Below, piece by piece: positions 16,804 to 27,000 of a DNA stretch of 64,000 nt. The stretch covers positions 372,001 through 436,000 of the forward strand of contig NZ_BSPP01000004.1 in assembly GCF_030161095.1 (NCBI RefSeq), in the 5' to 3' direction. The DNA is from Cypionkella aquatica (GTDB lineage: Bacteria; Pseudomonadota; Alphaproteobacteria; Rhodobacterales; Rhodobacteraceae). The translations under genes and the position numbers were made by a program. Numbering within the stretch: the stretch's first letter is position 1; each line of letters opens with the position of its first letter. Under the pieces are notes generated by a model. It did no database searches and had not been told where the DNA came from. It worked only from the letters and a program-made list of their open reading frames with translations.

Positions 16804-19200
16804 TTATGGCAGGGTATAGGCCATGACATAATCGCCGGGCTTGGTGCCGACAGAGCCATGGCCGCCCGCCACAATGACCACATATTGCTTGCCATCGACG
16901 GCATAGGTCATCGGCGTTGACTGGCCGCCTGCAGGCAGCCGGGTTTCCCACAATTGCGCGCCAGTTGTCAGATCATAGGCGCGGAAGTAGTCGTCGACCG
17001 CCGCCCCCAGAAATGCCAAACCTGATCGGGTTGTCATCGGACCACCAATACCCGGCACGCCAAGTTTGATCTTCAAAGGCAACGGAGTCATATCGCGCAC
17101 GGTGCCGTTCTTGTGTTTCCACACCACGTTTTCGCCACGCAGGTCGGCACCCGTCACAAAGCCCCACGGCGGAGCGGTGCATGGCACGCCCAGCGCCGAA
17201 AGGAATGGCCCCATGATCACCCCATAAGCCGCACCGTCGTTGCGGTTCAAACCTTGCTCGCTGGCCTTTTCCTGACCTTTCGGCGGGATTTCCGATGCCG
17301 GCACCAGACGCGAAGTAAACGGCAGATAGGTCGGCATGCCAAACATCACCTGTCGCTCAGGATCGACCGCGACCGAGCCCCAGTTGAACGTGCCAAAGTT
17401 GCCCGGATAGACGATGCTGCCGTTCAGGCTTGGCGGTGTGTACTGACCTTCATACTTCAGCGAGCGGAATTTGATCCGGCAGGACAGCTGATCAAACATC
17501 GTCAGGCCCCACATATTCGCCTCGTGCAGGGTTTCGGGGCGCAGGGTCAGCTTGGAGATCGGCTGGGTGGGCGAAGTCCAATCTTCTGGGATAGCACCAC
17601 CGGGGGCGGGAAGTTCCGCCATCGGTGACAAGGGTTCGCCAGTGCGCCGATCCAGCACCCAGATATCGCCTTGCTTGGTGGGGCCGACCAAGGCGGGCAC
17701 AACTTCGCCGTCGCGCGTCAAGTCGATCAGCACTGGCTGGGCAGGCACGTCCATATCCCACAGGTCGTGATGCACGGTCTGGCGCACCCAGCGCAACTTG
17801 CCGGTGGCAATGTCCAAGGCAACGATAGAAGACGAGAATTTCTCAACCTCGGGGCTGCGATCGTAGCCAAGTTGATCGGGGACACGGTTTCCCATCGGCA
17901 GATAGACCAACCCCAGCTTTTCGTCGTAGCTGAACACCGACCAACTGTTCGGCGAATTGGTGGTGTAACGTGCGCCAGCAGCCACGTCGATAGGCGTGGT
18001 CTGATCAGGATTGCCACTGTCCCAGTTCCACAACAGCTTGCCTGAATCGATGTCAAATGCCCGGATCACGCCTGAGGGCTCGGTGGTAGAAAAGTTGTCA
18101 TTGACGGCACCGCCAACGATAATCTTGCCTTCTGTGGCAACCGGAGGCGAGGTGGAGTAGTAATATCCAGCCGGATTATACTTCATCCCCTGTTCCAGAT
18201 GCAGCGTGCCACCGTCGCCGAAGAAACTGCACGGCTTGCCCGTATCGGCATTCAACGCGATCAGACGCGCATCGGCGGTGGGCAGATAGACTCGGCGCGG
18301 ACATTCTGCCAAGGCTTGGGCATGCAAGGCAACCGCTTCGGGCGTCGCACCGGCAGCCAGAGTGCTTGGGGTTTCCCACCACGTCACGCCTCGACAGGTT
18401 TGATGCTGACGATCAGGATTCATGCCGGAATTGGCGTCAAAGCGCCAATTTTCCTGCCCTGTTTTGGCATTGAGCGAGATTGCGATGTTATGCGGCGTGC
18501 AGACGTAAAGGCTGTCGCCAATCTTGATCGGGGTGACCTGATAGGTGGTCTCACCAACATCCTCGGGCAGCTTCACATCGCCAGTCTGATATTGCCACGC
18601 GGGCACAAGGTCTTTGACATTGGCTGGAGTGATCTGCTGCAGTGGCGACCAGCGTTGGCCAAAGCCCGTACGGCCATATTGATGCCATTCGCTATCGCCC
18701 GCCTCGTTGCCGGTATTGACCGCGCTGCGCATTTGGGGGGCGATGTCGCGGGTCAACTGGCCTGTGGTGGCCGATGGATCCTGAAACATCGCATAGCCCG
18801 CGACGGCAACTGACGCCGCAACGACGCCACCCAAGGCTGCAGGAAAGCGCGGCGCGGAGGTTGTTGCAACTGCGGAGAATTTAAGATTGCGCCATGCCGC
18901 AGGAAGCAAAAGCAACAGGCCCAGCAGCACCGGGATGCCGCCGCGCGGCGCCAACTGCCACCAGTCAAACCCGATCTCCCAAACCGCCCAGATCAGCGTT
19001 GCGGCAAGGGTGATGGCATAGACGACCAAGGCCTCGGCCCGCTTGCGCAAAAGCAAGATGCCCGTGGCAAGAAAGCCAAGCCCGGCCACAAGGTAATAGG
19101 GGCTGCCGCCAAGCGACAAAAGCCAGCCACCACCCAGCAGAAGGATGGCACCAATCGCTGCAAAGATCACGCCCAGCACGGCGTTATACATGCCTCGCAC
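16804..19200 (-). CDS. gcd: Membrane-bound PQQ-dependent glucose dehydrogenase
   Basis: Oxidises glucose to gluconolactone in the periplasm and passes electrons to ubiquinone. 798 residues, close to the E. coli enzyme. GTG start at 19200, with AGGAGA six bases upstream; ATG 19191 is the alternative. Five hydrophobic helices fill residues 1-135. The quinoprotein beta-propeller then starts at EWHQYGRTGFGQRWSPLQQIT and includes QTCRGVTWWE and GVVNDNF-like propeller segments plus VHHDLWDMDVPAQP. It needs PQQ; no pqq biosynthesis genes are in this window. Stands alone. A LacI/GalR-like operator lies in its promoter region, hinting at sugar control. Confidence 0.93.
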   Translation of the reverse strand: MRGMYNAVLGVIFAAIGAILLLGGGWLLSLGGSPYYLVAGLGFLATGILLLRKRAEALVVYAITLAATLIWAVWEIGFDWWQLAPRGGIPVLLGLLLLLPAAWRNLKFSAVATTSAPRFPAALGGVVAASVAVAGYAMFQDPSATTGQLTRDIAPQMRSAVNTGNEAGDSEWHQYGRTGFGQRWSPLQQITPANVKDLVPAWQYQTGDVKLPEDVGETTYQVTPIKIGDSLYVCTPHNIAISLNAKTGQENWRFDANSGMNPDRQHQTCRGVTWWETPSTLAAGATPEAVALHAQALAECPRRVYLPTADARLIALNADTGKPCSFFGDGGTLHLEQGMKYNPAGYYYSTSPPVATEGKIIVGGAVNDNFSTTEPSGVIRAFDIDSGKLLWNWDSGNPDQTTPIDVAAGARYTTNSPNSWSVFSYDEKLGLVYLPMGNRVPDQLGYDRSPEVEKFSSSIVALDIATGKLRWVRQTVHHDLWDMDVPAQPVLIDLTRDGEVVPALVGPTKQGDIWVLDRRTGEPLSPMAELPAPGGAIPEDWTSPTQPISKLTLRPETLHEANMWGLTMFDQLSCRIKFRSLKYEGQYTPPSLNGSIVYPGNFGTFNWGSVAVDPERQVMFGMPTYLPFTSRLVPASEIPPKGQEKASEQGLNRNDGAAYGVIMGPFLSALGVPCTAPPWGFVTGADLRGENVVWKHKNGTVRDMTPLPLKIKLGVPGIGGPMTTRSGLAFLGAAVDDYFRAYDLTTGAQLWETRLPAGGQSTPMTYAVDGKQYVVIVAGGHGSVGTKPGDYVMAYTLP

Positions 19201-19681
19201 AATAGTCTCCTGACTTGAATGGACCGTATCGGTGCAAGCGCTAACGCGGGGGCATCGAGAAAGATCCGTCTGATTGATCCTGCAAAAGGAATTGGTTTGC
19301 AGGTGCTATGGGTTGGGTAGGAGGGACCGCTTCCACTCATTTTGCCGCCCTGTGGGAAAGCCTGACACACCCAGACTGCGGCCAAAAGTCCAAAATCTAT
19401 CTGCAGGGATTTGCACGTAGGCCACCATGGGGTCGCCCATTCCTGCAAAAAGGCACAGACATTGAGGCCGCTAGACTGCGAGGTTTTCGGCGTAAAAGCC
19501 CAATGTTCTATGGAAATAACGCGCGATGGCGCCGTTGCGCTTAACCGGTCAAACGCATTGAAACATCACCGGGATTTCGCGGGTTTTCTGAAGCGAAGCC
19601 AAGCAGATGCACAGCGGGTATGCGCTGACGCGATAGCTGGTGCGGGTGGTTTCGGGCAGGCTTGCGGTTACTGGCCCCAGT
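19201..19681. other. Intergenic region of 481 bases upstream of gcd
   Basis: No convincing gene was found on either strand. It holds the gcd ribosome-binding site and promoter region, a LacI-type operator-like palindrome near 19233, and at its far end a 14-base tandem duplication that crosses the zapE stop. The centre (about 19300-19600) shows nothing I can name. Confidence 0.6.
19233..19246. promoter_or_regulatory. LacI/GalR-type operator-like site upstream of gcd
   Basis: TGCAAGCGCTAACG matches the LacI/GalR consensus TGnAAnCGnTnnCA at all defined positions but the last. It lies 33 bases upstream of the gcd start codon, where repression would be effective. No LacI-family gene is in the window. 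Confidence 0.35.
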
Positions 19682-19696
19682 CTACTGGCCCCAGTC
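19669..19696. repeat. 14-base tandem duplication across the zapE stop codon
   Basis: TACTGGCCCCAGTC occurs twice head to tail (19669-19682 and 19683-19696). The zapE stop (TAG on the minus strand, 19684-19682) falls at the junction. Confidence 0.85.
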
Positions 19697-20761
19697 GGCA
19701 CCCTGCATCTCTCGCAGACGACTCGCGGTGCGTTCAAATTCAAAGCTGCCAGAGCCTTCGATATACAGCCGTTCGGGTTCGTCTGCAGCGGAGCAGATCA
19801 GCTTGGTTTTCGCCTCGTACAAAGCGTCGATCAGGATAACAAAGCGTTTGGCCTCGTTGTAGTTGCTGGCCGAAAGCTGCGGGATGTCTTCCAGAATCAG
19901 CACGCGAACGGCGGACGCGATGGCGATGAAATCTGCGGGGCCGAGGGGTTTGGCGCAAAGCTCCCAGAAACTCGCACGCCCGATGCCGTTGGCAAAGCGC
20001 GGCAGGATGGTTTCGCGGCCATTGACCGGCAGGCGCAGGGGTTCACCCGCAGCCCCCCCGGTCAGATCGCGCCAGATCGCGTTGATCTGATCTTTGGCGC
20101 GGCCTGCGGGGTGAAAATACACCTGCGCACCGGTCAACCGATGTTGGCGGTAATCGTTGGGCGAGGCGATCTCCAGCACCTCGAGCCGTTCGCGCAGCAT
20201 AGCGATGAAGGGCAGGAACAATGCACGGCTGAGGCCGTCTTTATACAGATCTTCCGGGGGACGGTTCGAGGTGGTGACGATCACCACGCCTGCCGCCAGC
20301 AGCTTTTCGAACAGCCTCCCGACGATCATCGCATCGGTGATATCGGTGATCTGCATTTCGTCAAACGCAAGCAGGCGGATGTCACGGGAAATCGCCTCGG
20401 CCACTGGCGCGATTGCATCGTCAACACCCTGCTTGCGGGCCTCGTGCATGGCATGATGGATTTCCTGCATGAAGGCGTGGAAATGCACTCTGCGTTTCTG
20501 CGAGATGTTCAGATGAGCGAAAAACAAATCCATCAGCATCGACTTGCCGCGCCCGACGCCGCCCCACAGGTAAAGTCCCTTTGGAGGCACCACGGGCTTG
20601 GCGAACAGCCCTGCAAACAAGCCAACTTTGCGGGCGGCATTGGCCTCGAGCCACTGGCGCAGATCTTCCAGCCCCGGCAGCAGCGCCAGTTGCGCAGGAT
20701 CAGCCCGCAGGCGGCCCGCAGTGACTTCGGCGCTGTAAATCTCGGTCAGGGTCATTCGCAT
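19682..20761 (-). CDS. zapE: Cell-division ATPase ZapE (AFG1/LACE1 family)
   Basis: P-loop ATPase that in E. coli associates with the Z-ring and destabilises FtsZ polymers; 359 residues, normal length. Walker A is GGVGRGKSML (about 67-76), followed by the family segments KRRVHFHAFMQEIH and Walker B RLLAFDEMQITDI. The arginine-finger region VVIVTTSNRPPEDLYKDGL and the late FWELCAKPLGPADF match the family. The C terminus is ADWGQ, right at a 14-base tandem duplication that includes the stop. Divergent from the T6SS locus, 232 bases away, with no functional link implied. Confidence 0.93.
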   Translation of the reverse strand: MRMTLTEIYSAEVTAGRLRADPAQLALLPGLEDLRQWLEANAARKVGLFAGLFAKPVVPPKGLYLWGGVGRGKSMLMDLFFAHLNISQKRRVHFHAFMQEIHHAMHEARKQGVDDAIAPVAEAISRDIRLLAFDEMQITDITDAMIVGRLFEKLLAAGVVIVTTSNRPPEDLYKDGLSRALFLPFIAMLRERLEVLEIASPNDYRQHRLTGAQVYFHPAGRAKDQINAIWRDLTGGAAGEPLRLPVNGRETILPRFANGIGRASFWELCAKPLGPADFIAIASAVRVLILEDIPQLSASNYNEAKRFVILIDALYEAKTKLICSAADEPERLYIEGSGSFEFERTASRLREMQGADWGQ

Positions 20762-20993
20762 ACCATTGTATACCAGCGGCTTTGGGCCGGGGGAAGGCGT
20801 GGCGGGTCATTCCTTCAGAGTAAACGTGATCGCGGATATGGCAATCAAAGGCTTGATCCGGCGCGGGGGCTGCTGCAATCTGGGCGCAAGTTTTTCCCTT
20901 ACGCCGCCGCTGTTTTTTCTAGGTGGCAGATTTAGAAGCGCTATTGTGGGCCAAAAGCCCTTCCGGCTTGATGTTTGATGAATTGAGGTTGGC

Positions 20994-22325
20994 ATGTCTT
21001 GGTATAGCAAGGTTGCGTGGAAGGAAGGGCTCTTTTTGCAGCCGCACCACTTGCAGCAAAGTGACCGCTATGTGGAAAAGCTGATCGAAGCGCGGGTGCG
21101 GCATGTTTCGCCCTATCCGTGGGGTATCGAGGAAATGCGAGTCAATCGGGATCGCTTGCAGCAGGGGCGCATTGAGTTGGCCAGCGTGGCGGGGATTTTC
21201 CCCGATGGCGCGCCGTTTGAAGCGCCGGGGATTTCTCCTTTGCCGAGGGCGATTGAGGTGCCCGCTGGATCGGACGGCATGGGCGTCTGGCTGACGCTGC
21301 CCGATCAGGTGATGAACGGGCGCGAAGTGGCGATGGAGACGGATGCAGGCTCTCGCTACGTCCTGGGGGCGGAAACCGTGGCGGATAGCGCGAGCGCGCT
21401 GCGGTTGGAGCAGCAGATAGAGGTCGCCAGCCCCCGGCTGGAGTTGGACATTCGAGCAACGGCCAAGCCCGGTTATCAGTGCATCAAGATCGCGCGGATC
21501 GTGGAAGTGCGCGACAATGTGGTGATTTTGGATGATGCGTTTCCGCCGCCCTTGCTGACGATTTCGGCGCATGGTGTAGCTTTGGGTTGGCTCGACCGGG
21601 TGATTGGTTGGGTAGAGACCAAGCTGGAAAGCCTTGCGCGTTATGCGGCTGACCCTTCGGCGGCGGGCGGGTTGCAGGCCACCGATTACTTCATGTTGCT
21701 GTGTTTGAACCGCCAGATCAACGTGCTGCGGCATCTGCGGCAATCGCGCTATGTGCATCCAGAGCGGCTGTATGAGGAGTTGTTGCGGTTCTCGGGCGAG
21801 TTGTGGACGTTTGATCAGGATAAGCGGTTAGCACCGCCCTATGACGCCTATGATCACGCCGATCTCAAGGGCTCGGTCGAGCCTGTGGTGCGCGATATTC
21901 AGCGGTTGCTGTCGCGTGATGTGGGTCGGGCGACGCGCTTGGATCTGGTGCAGGTGCGGCAGAATTCTTATCTGGCGCAGGTGCCGGACCGCAACCTGTT
22001 CCGCGATGCGACGTTTGTTGTCGAGGTGGAATCTTCGCGGGCGTTGACCTTGGTACAGCAGCAGTTTCCGCTGCTGTGCAAAGTGGGCCCGAACACCCGG
22101 ATGTCAGAGATTGTGAATAACAACCTGCCGGGGATCGAGTTGATCCATATTCCTACGCCGCCACGTCAAATCCGGGCGGTGTCGCGCAATGTCTATTTCA
22201 TCTTGGAAAAGAATTCGCCGCTGTGGCGCGAGTTTTCGACCGCTCCAGCGATCGGGATGCACTTTGCAGGCGACTGGCCTGATCTGAAGATGGAGTTGTG
22301 GGCCATCGTGGAGACCAAGGTATGA
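20994..22325 (+). CDS. tssK: Type VI secretion baseplate protein TssK
   Basis: Links the baseplate wedges to the membrane complex; 443 residues, standard length. The N terminus is diagnostic: MSWYSKVAWKEGLFLQPHHLQQSDRYVEKLI. Also typical are FMLLCLNRQINVLRHL, SGELWTFDQD and the C-terminal YFILEKNSPLWREF. GAGG lies upstream of the ATG. It is first of an 18-gene co-directional T6SS locus, and its stop overlaps the tssL start (ATGA). The promoter must lie in the 232 bases shared with divergent zapE; no clear sigma-54 site was seen there. Confidence 0.96.
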   Translation: MSWYSKVAWKEGLFLQPHHLQQSDRYVEKLIEARVRHVSPYPWGIEEMRVNRDRLQQGRIELASVAGIFPDGAPFEAPGISPLPRAIEVPAGSDGMGVWLTLPDQVMNGREVAMETDAGSRYVLGAETVADSASALRLEQQIEVASPRLELDIRATAKPGYQCIKIARIVEVRDNVVILDDAFPPPLLTISAHGVALGWLDRVIGWVETKLESLARYAADPSAAGGLQATDYFMLLCLNRQINVLRHLRQSRYVHPERLYEELLRFSGELWTFDQDKRLAPPYDAYDHADLKGSVEPVVRDIQRLLSRDVGRATRLDLVQVRQNSYLAQVPDRNLFRDATFVVEVESSRALTLVQQQFPLLCKVGPNTRMSEIVNNNLPGIELIHIPTPPRQIRAVSRNVYFILEKNSPLWREFSTAPAIGMHFAGDWPDLKMELWAIVETKV

Positions 22326-24034
22326 GCAGCAAGGATGACGGCAACAAGGATAAGACCGTCATCGGAGGCATGGGGATGCCCGCGCCGCTGCCGGGGGGCG
22401 TCAATCCGATGCCGGGGGGGAAACGGCAGACCACCCCGAATGAACACACCGTGATCGGCGGGGCATTGCCCGGGGCGGGCGGGGCGTTTGGGCCGGGGGG
22501 ATTTGGGCCTGCTGCGGGGAGTTTTCCACCTGCGGCTTCGCCGGGGTTTTCGGGGGAAGCGGATGCTTGGGGCGTGCCCGCGCCTGCGCCTGCTGGTGGG
22601 GGTCAGGGTGGGTTTGCGCCGATCCCGCCCGCATCTTCTACTCATCCTGGGGTGAACTCTCCCGGCTTTGGCGGGCAGCCGTTTGGGCAGGCACCTGCAC
22701 CGCGTCCCGTGGCGGGGGCGTTTGCACAACCGGATCAGTTTTTCCCCGATGCGTCGACCGCACAGCCCACCAACTACGCCAATACCGGGCCTAAGATTGA
22801 TCTGCGCAAGGCACTGGTTGCCAAGGGTTTGGGCGCTGGCGGGCCGAAAAGCCCGATGCTGGCGGCGGCGGCCAATTTGTTGATCTTGTTCGGGCGGTTG
22901 CGGACTCAGATGGTCGAGATGGAGGCGGTTCCGTTGATGGAATACGTCACCCGCGAGATTGAGGGGTTTGAGGAGAACTGCCTGAATGGCGGCGTGGACG
23001 CGCATCAGGCGCAGGTGGCGAAGTATCTGCTGTGTGGCACGGCGGATGATATCGTGCAGAATATCCCCGGCACGGATCGGCATTTATGGATTCAATATTC
23101 GATGGTGGCGCGGTTTTTCAATCGGCGCACCTCTGGCGTTGGGTTCTTTCAGGAAGTTGAAAAGGCGTTGCAGGCCCCGGCGCAGAACTTCCAGCTTTTG
23201 GAACTTGCGATGACCTGCCTGAGCCTTGGGTTTGAGGGGCAGTATCGCAGCGCGCCGAATGGTGCGGTGGAGTTGGCGCGGATCAGGGGTATGATCTATG
23301 ACAGCCTGCGGCGGGTGCAGAACCGGCCGGATGACGATATCTCGCCGCGCTGGCAACCTGTCATGGTTGGCGGGCGGCGGCGGTTTGGTGGCACGCCGCT
23401 GTGGGTGATCGGGTCAATCCTGGGCGTGGTGCTGATGGGGGCATATTTTGGGCTTTCCACCCTGATCGCGCAGGAGGGGTCTGTGGTGTCGCAGAGGTTG
23501 CTGTCGCTGACTCCGACCTCGAAGATCAGCCTCGTGCGGGCGGTGGCGTTTACGCCGCTGGAGGTGGTGCCAGTGTCTGAGAGCAGCCAGTTGGACCGCC
23601 TGCAAGAGAAGATGAAGGACGATATCGCCAGCGGCTTGGTGGCTGTCGACATCAAGGGCGATTTCATCTTTATCCGCGTCAGCAATGCCGCTTTGTTTGC
23701 CAGCGGAAAGGCGGAAACCAAACCGGAATTCAATGACTTGGCCGCGCGGATCACGGCGGCTTTGGATAAGGAACCGGGGCCGGTTTATGTCTGGGGTTAT
23801 ACCGACAACGTGCCGATGTCAGGGCGCGGGCGGTTCAAGAACAACCACGATCTGTCGCAGGCCCGCGCCGAGGCTGTGCAGAAGGTGCTGGCGGTGGGCA
23901 TGACCGACCCCACCCGCTTTGAAGTAGAGGGCAAGGGTGAGGCCGAGCCGATTGGCGACAACGCCACCGATGACGGGCGCAGTGCCAATCGCCGGGTGGA
24001 GATCATGATCAAGCGGGAAGAGACTTTGCAATGA
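22322..24034 (+). CDS. tssL: Type VI secretion membrane protein TssL with TVIGG motifs and a C-terminal OmpA domain
   Basis: Inner-membrane subunit that, with TssM, anchors the T6SS. 570 residues from the ATG overlapping the tssK stop. Residues 1-160 are a glycine/proline-rich cytoplasmic tail holding TVIGG at Thr12 and again at Thr43 (TVIGGALP). The DotU domain follows (about 165-360; LLIFGRLRTQMVEMEAVPLMEYV-like start), with a membrane helix near 360-380 (LWVIGSILGVVLMGAYFGL). The C-terminal OmpA-like domain (GYTDNVPMSGRGRFKNNHDLSQARAEAV) is predicted to bind peptidoglycan, as in evolved TssL. Phosphorylation of Thr12/Thr43 by the PpkA kinase is inferred from the A. tumefaciens TssL-Thr14 precedent. 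Confidence 0.95.
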   Translation: MSSKDDGNKDKTVIGGMGMPAPLPGGVNPMPGGKRQTTPNEHTVIGGALPGAGGAFGPGGFGPAAGSFPPAASPGFSGEADAWGVPAPAPAGGGQGGFAPIPPASSTHPGVNSPGFGGQPFGQAPAPRPVAGAFAQPDQFFPDASTAQPTNYANTGPKIDLRKALVAKGLGAGGPKSPMLAAAANLLILFGRLRTQMVEMEAVPLMEYVTREIEGFEENCLNGGVDAHQAQVAKYLLCGTADDIVQNIPGTDRHLWIQYSMVARFFNRRTSGVGFFQEVEKALQAPAQNFQLLELAMTCLSLGFEGQYRSAPNGAVELARIRGMIYDSLRRVQNRPDDDISPRWQPVMVGGRRRFGGTPLWVIGSILGVVLMGAYFGLSTLIAQEGSVVSQRLLSLTPTSKISLVRAVAFTPLEVVPVSESSQLDRLQEKMKDDIASGLVAVDIKGDFIFIRVSNAALFASGKAETKPEFNDLAARITAALDKEPGPVYVWGYTDNVPMSGRGRFKNNHDLSQARAEAVQKVLAVGMTDPTRFEVEGKGEAEPIGDNATDDGRSANRRVEIMIKREETLQ

Positions 24035-27000
24035 AGTGGCTCAAACTGGCGCTGGTTTTGATCGGGTTTTTGGCATTTTCCGCCGTGGTCTGGTTTGCAG
24101 GCCCGCTGATCGGCTTTGGCGAATCCCGCCCCTTTGATCCCGAATGGGTGCGGGCGCTGATCATCGGTTTGTTGGCGCTTGTGCTGCTGGTCTGGGGGCT
24201 GGTCGCGTTCTTGCGTCGCCGCAAGGGCAGTGCGGCGCTGGAAAAGGCGATTGTGGTTGACGCGCCTGCGGGCGATGGCCGCGAATTGGCCAGCCGAATG
24301 ACAGCGGCGCTGAATACGCTGAAGAAATCTGGTAATTCAAAGACTTACCTTTACGACATGCCTTGGTATGTAATCATCGGGCCGCCGGGGTCGGGCAAGA
24401 CGACGGCGCTGGTGAACAGCGAGATCAAGTTTCCGGTGTCGGGCCAGCAGGGTGGTTTGCAGGGTTTTGGCGGCACGCGCTATTGCGATTGGTGGTTTGC
24501 CGAAGACGCGGTGATGATCGACACGGCGGGGCGCTATACCACGCAAGACAGCGACGCGGGCGAGGATAAGGCATCTTGGACCAGCTTCCTGAATTTGTTG
24601 AAGAAAAATCGCCCCAAGCAACCGATCAACGGCGTTATTCTGGCGATTTCCGTGGCCGATCTGATGAACGCGGGGCCGGATAAGATCACCGCCCATGCAG
24701 AAACCATCCGGGCGCGCTTGGGCGAGATTCACGAGACGCTGAAGGTGGATTTCCCGGTTTATGTGATGTTCACCAAGGCCGATCTGATCGCCGGGTTCCG
24801 TGAGTATTTCAGCAGCTTTGCAGCGGGCCGGCGCAAGAAGGTGTGGGGGGCGACTTTCCAGACCGAAAGCCGCAAAGAGCAGACGTTTGATCGGGTTGGA
24901 GGCGAATTTGATGCGCTGGTGGCGCGGTTGTCGGATGAGGTGATTGATCGTTTGTCGGAAGAACCTGACGGCGTGAACCGGATTGCGATTTTCGGGCTGC
25001 CGGGCCAAATGGCGATGCTGAAAGACGAGGTGGAAAGCTTCCTGCGGCAGGTGTTCGAGCCGACGCGGTATAAGACCAGCGCCATTCTGCGCGGGTTTTA
25101 TTTCACATCCGGCACGCAGGAAGGCACGCCGATTGATCAGGTGCTGGGCGCGATGAGCCGCAGTTTAGGGGTGCAGGCGCAGCTTTCTGGCAAGGGCAAA
25201 AGTTTCTTTCTGCATGATCTGCTGACCAAGGTGATTTTCGGGGAACAGGGCTGGGTTTCCTATGATCGCAACGCGGTGCGGCGGTCTTCCGTCCTGCGCA
25301 TGGCGGTTACGACGGCAATGCTGTTGGCCTCGGCGGGGATCTTGGCGGCGTGGGGCTATAGTTATCTGAACAACCGGACTCTGGTGGCCTCGGCCCAGGC
25401 GGCGATGGCGGATTATGAGCTGGCAGCGACGGAAGATTTGCAGGCGATTGAGGTGAAGGACACCGATTTTCTGCGTGTCAGCAACGAGTTGAAGCTCTTG
25501 CGCACGATGCCTTCGGGATTTGAATCGCCGGAAGAGCCAGAGGGCGATTGGACGCGCGGCTTTGGGCTGTCGCAGCAGGGCGCGATCCGGCAGGCGGCGC
25601 GGGATGCCTATGCGCAGGGGTTGGAGCGGCTGTTGCGGCCTCGGCTGGTGTTGCGGGTCGAAGGGCAGTTGCAGCAGTTCGTTTTGGCGAATGAACCGAT
25701 CCCGATTTATGAGACGTTGAAGGTGTATAAGCTGCTGGGTGGGGCCGCGCCTGCCCCGCAGGACGATCTGGTGAAGACGTGGTTCCATGATGATTGGGAG
25801 CAGGTGATGTTCCCAGGCATCAACGAAGAACCAGCGCGGGATATGCTGAACAAGCATCTCGCGGCGATGCTGGAACTGGACGATACCACCGCGCCGACGG
25901 TGGAATTGAACGCTGATCTGGTGGCGAAGGCCGAGGTGATTTTGGCGCGGATGTCGGTGGCGGATCAGGCCTATTCTTTGATCGTGGCGACCGCTCCGGT
26001 GTCGGGGTTGCCGGATTTCAACGTGGTGGAACGCGCGGGGCCGGATGCGCGGCTGGTGTTTGAAACTGTGGATGGCTCTGATCTGGGCAATCTGACGGTG
26101 CCCGCGCTTTATACCTATGCTGGCTTCAATGACTTCTTCCTCGATCAATTGGCGGCGGTGGCGCATAAGCTGGAAACTGAACAGTGGGTGATGGGCAAGC
26201 AGGCCGAAGCCGCGAAGGTGGATGAGCAGTTGGCGCGGCTGGGGCCGCAACTGCTGGCGCGGTATCGCGAGGATTATCTGGCGGCTTGGGATGCGGTGTT
26301 GTCGAATATCAAGCTGGCACCCATGGCGGCGGACAAGCCTGCCTATCTGGCCCTGTCAGCAGCGGCCTCGCCCACCACTTCACCGATTTTGAAGCTGGTG
26401 GAGGGAATCTCGGCGGAGACCAAGCTGACGCAGCCGTTGGCACCAGAGGGCGTAGCGGAGCAGGCGTCTGAGGACGCGACGGCGGTGGCGGATGCGATTT
26501 CCCAAGCTGGCAGCGACGTGACGCAGATGGTGGCCAGCCGGACCAGCGGGTTGCAGCGGATCGGGCTTGATATCGCGCTGGCGGCGGGGAAATCCCAGAA
26601 ACGGGCCGGGGCGGCGGCGGGGGCGGCCCCGACCGTGCCGGGGGCGGATATTGAGGCGCAGTTTGCCGAATATCACGCGCTGCTGGAGGGTTCGCCGGGG
26701 GCAAGGCCAATTGATGCGCTGCTGAGCTCGCTGGGGTCGATACAACAGGGGTTGGTCATTGCGGCGGGGTTCAATCAGGCGGAAGCCAACGCGCAGATAC
26801 CGGCGCTGATCGGCCAGTTAAAGACGGCGGCCAGCCGACTGCCGCCCGAGCTATCGCGGATGGTGAATGAGGCGGTGGATAACTTTGAGGGCGATGCTGC
26901 CTCGACCGCCGTGGCGCAGATCAACGCGGATTTGACCTCGCAAGTGACAGCGGTGTGCGAGGGGATTGTGGATGGGCGCTATCCGTTCAGCAAAAGCCCG

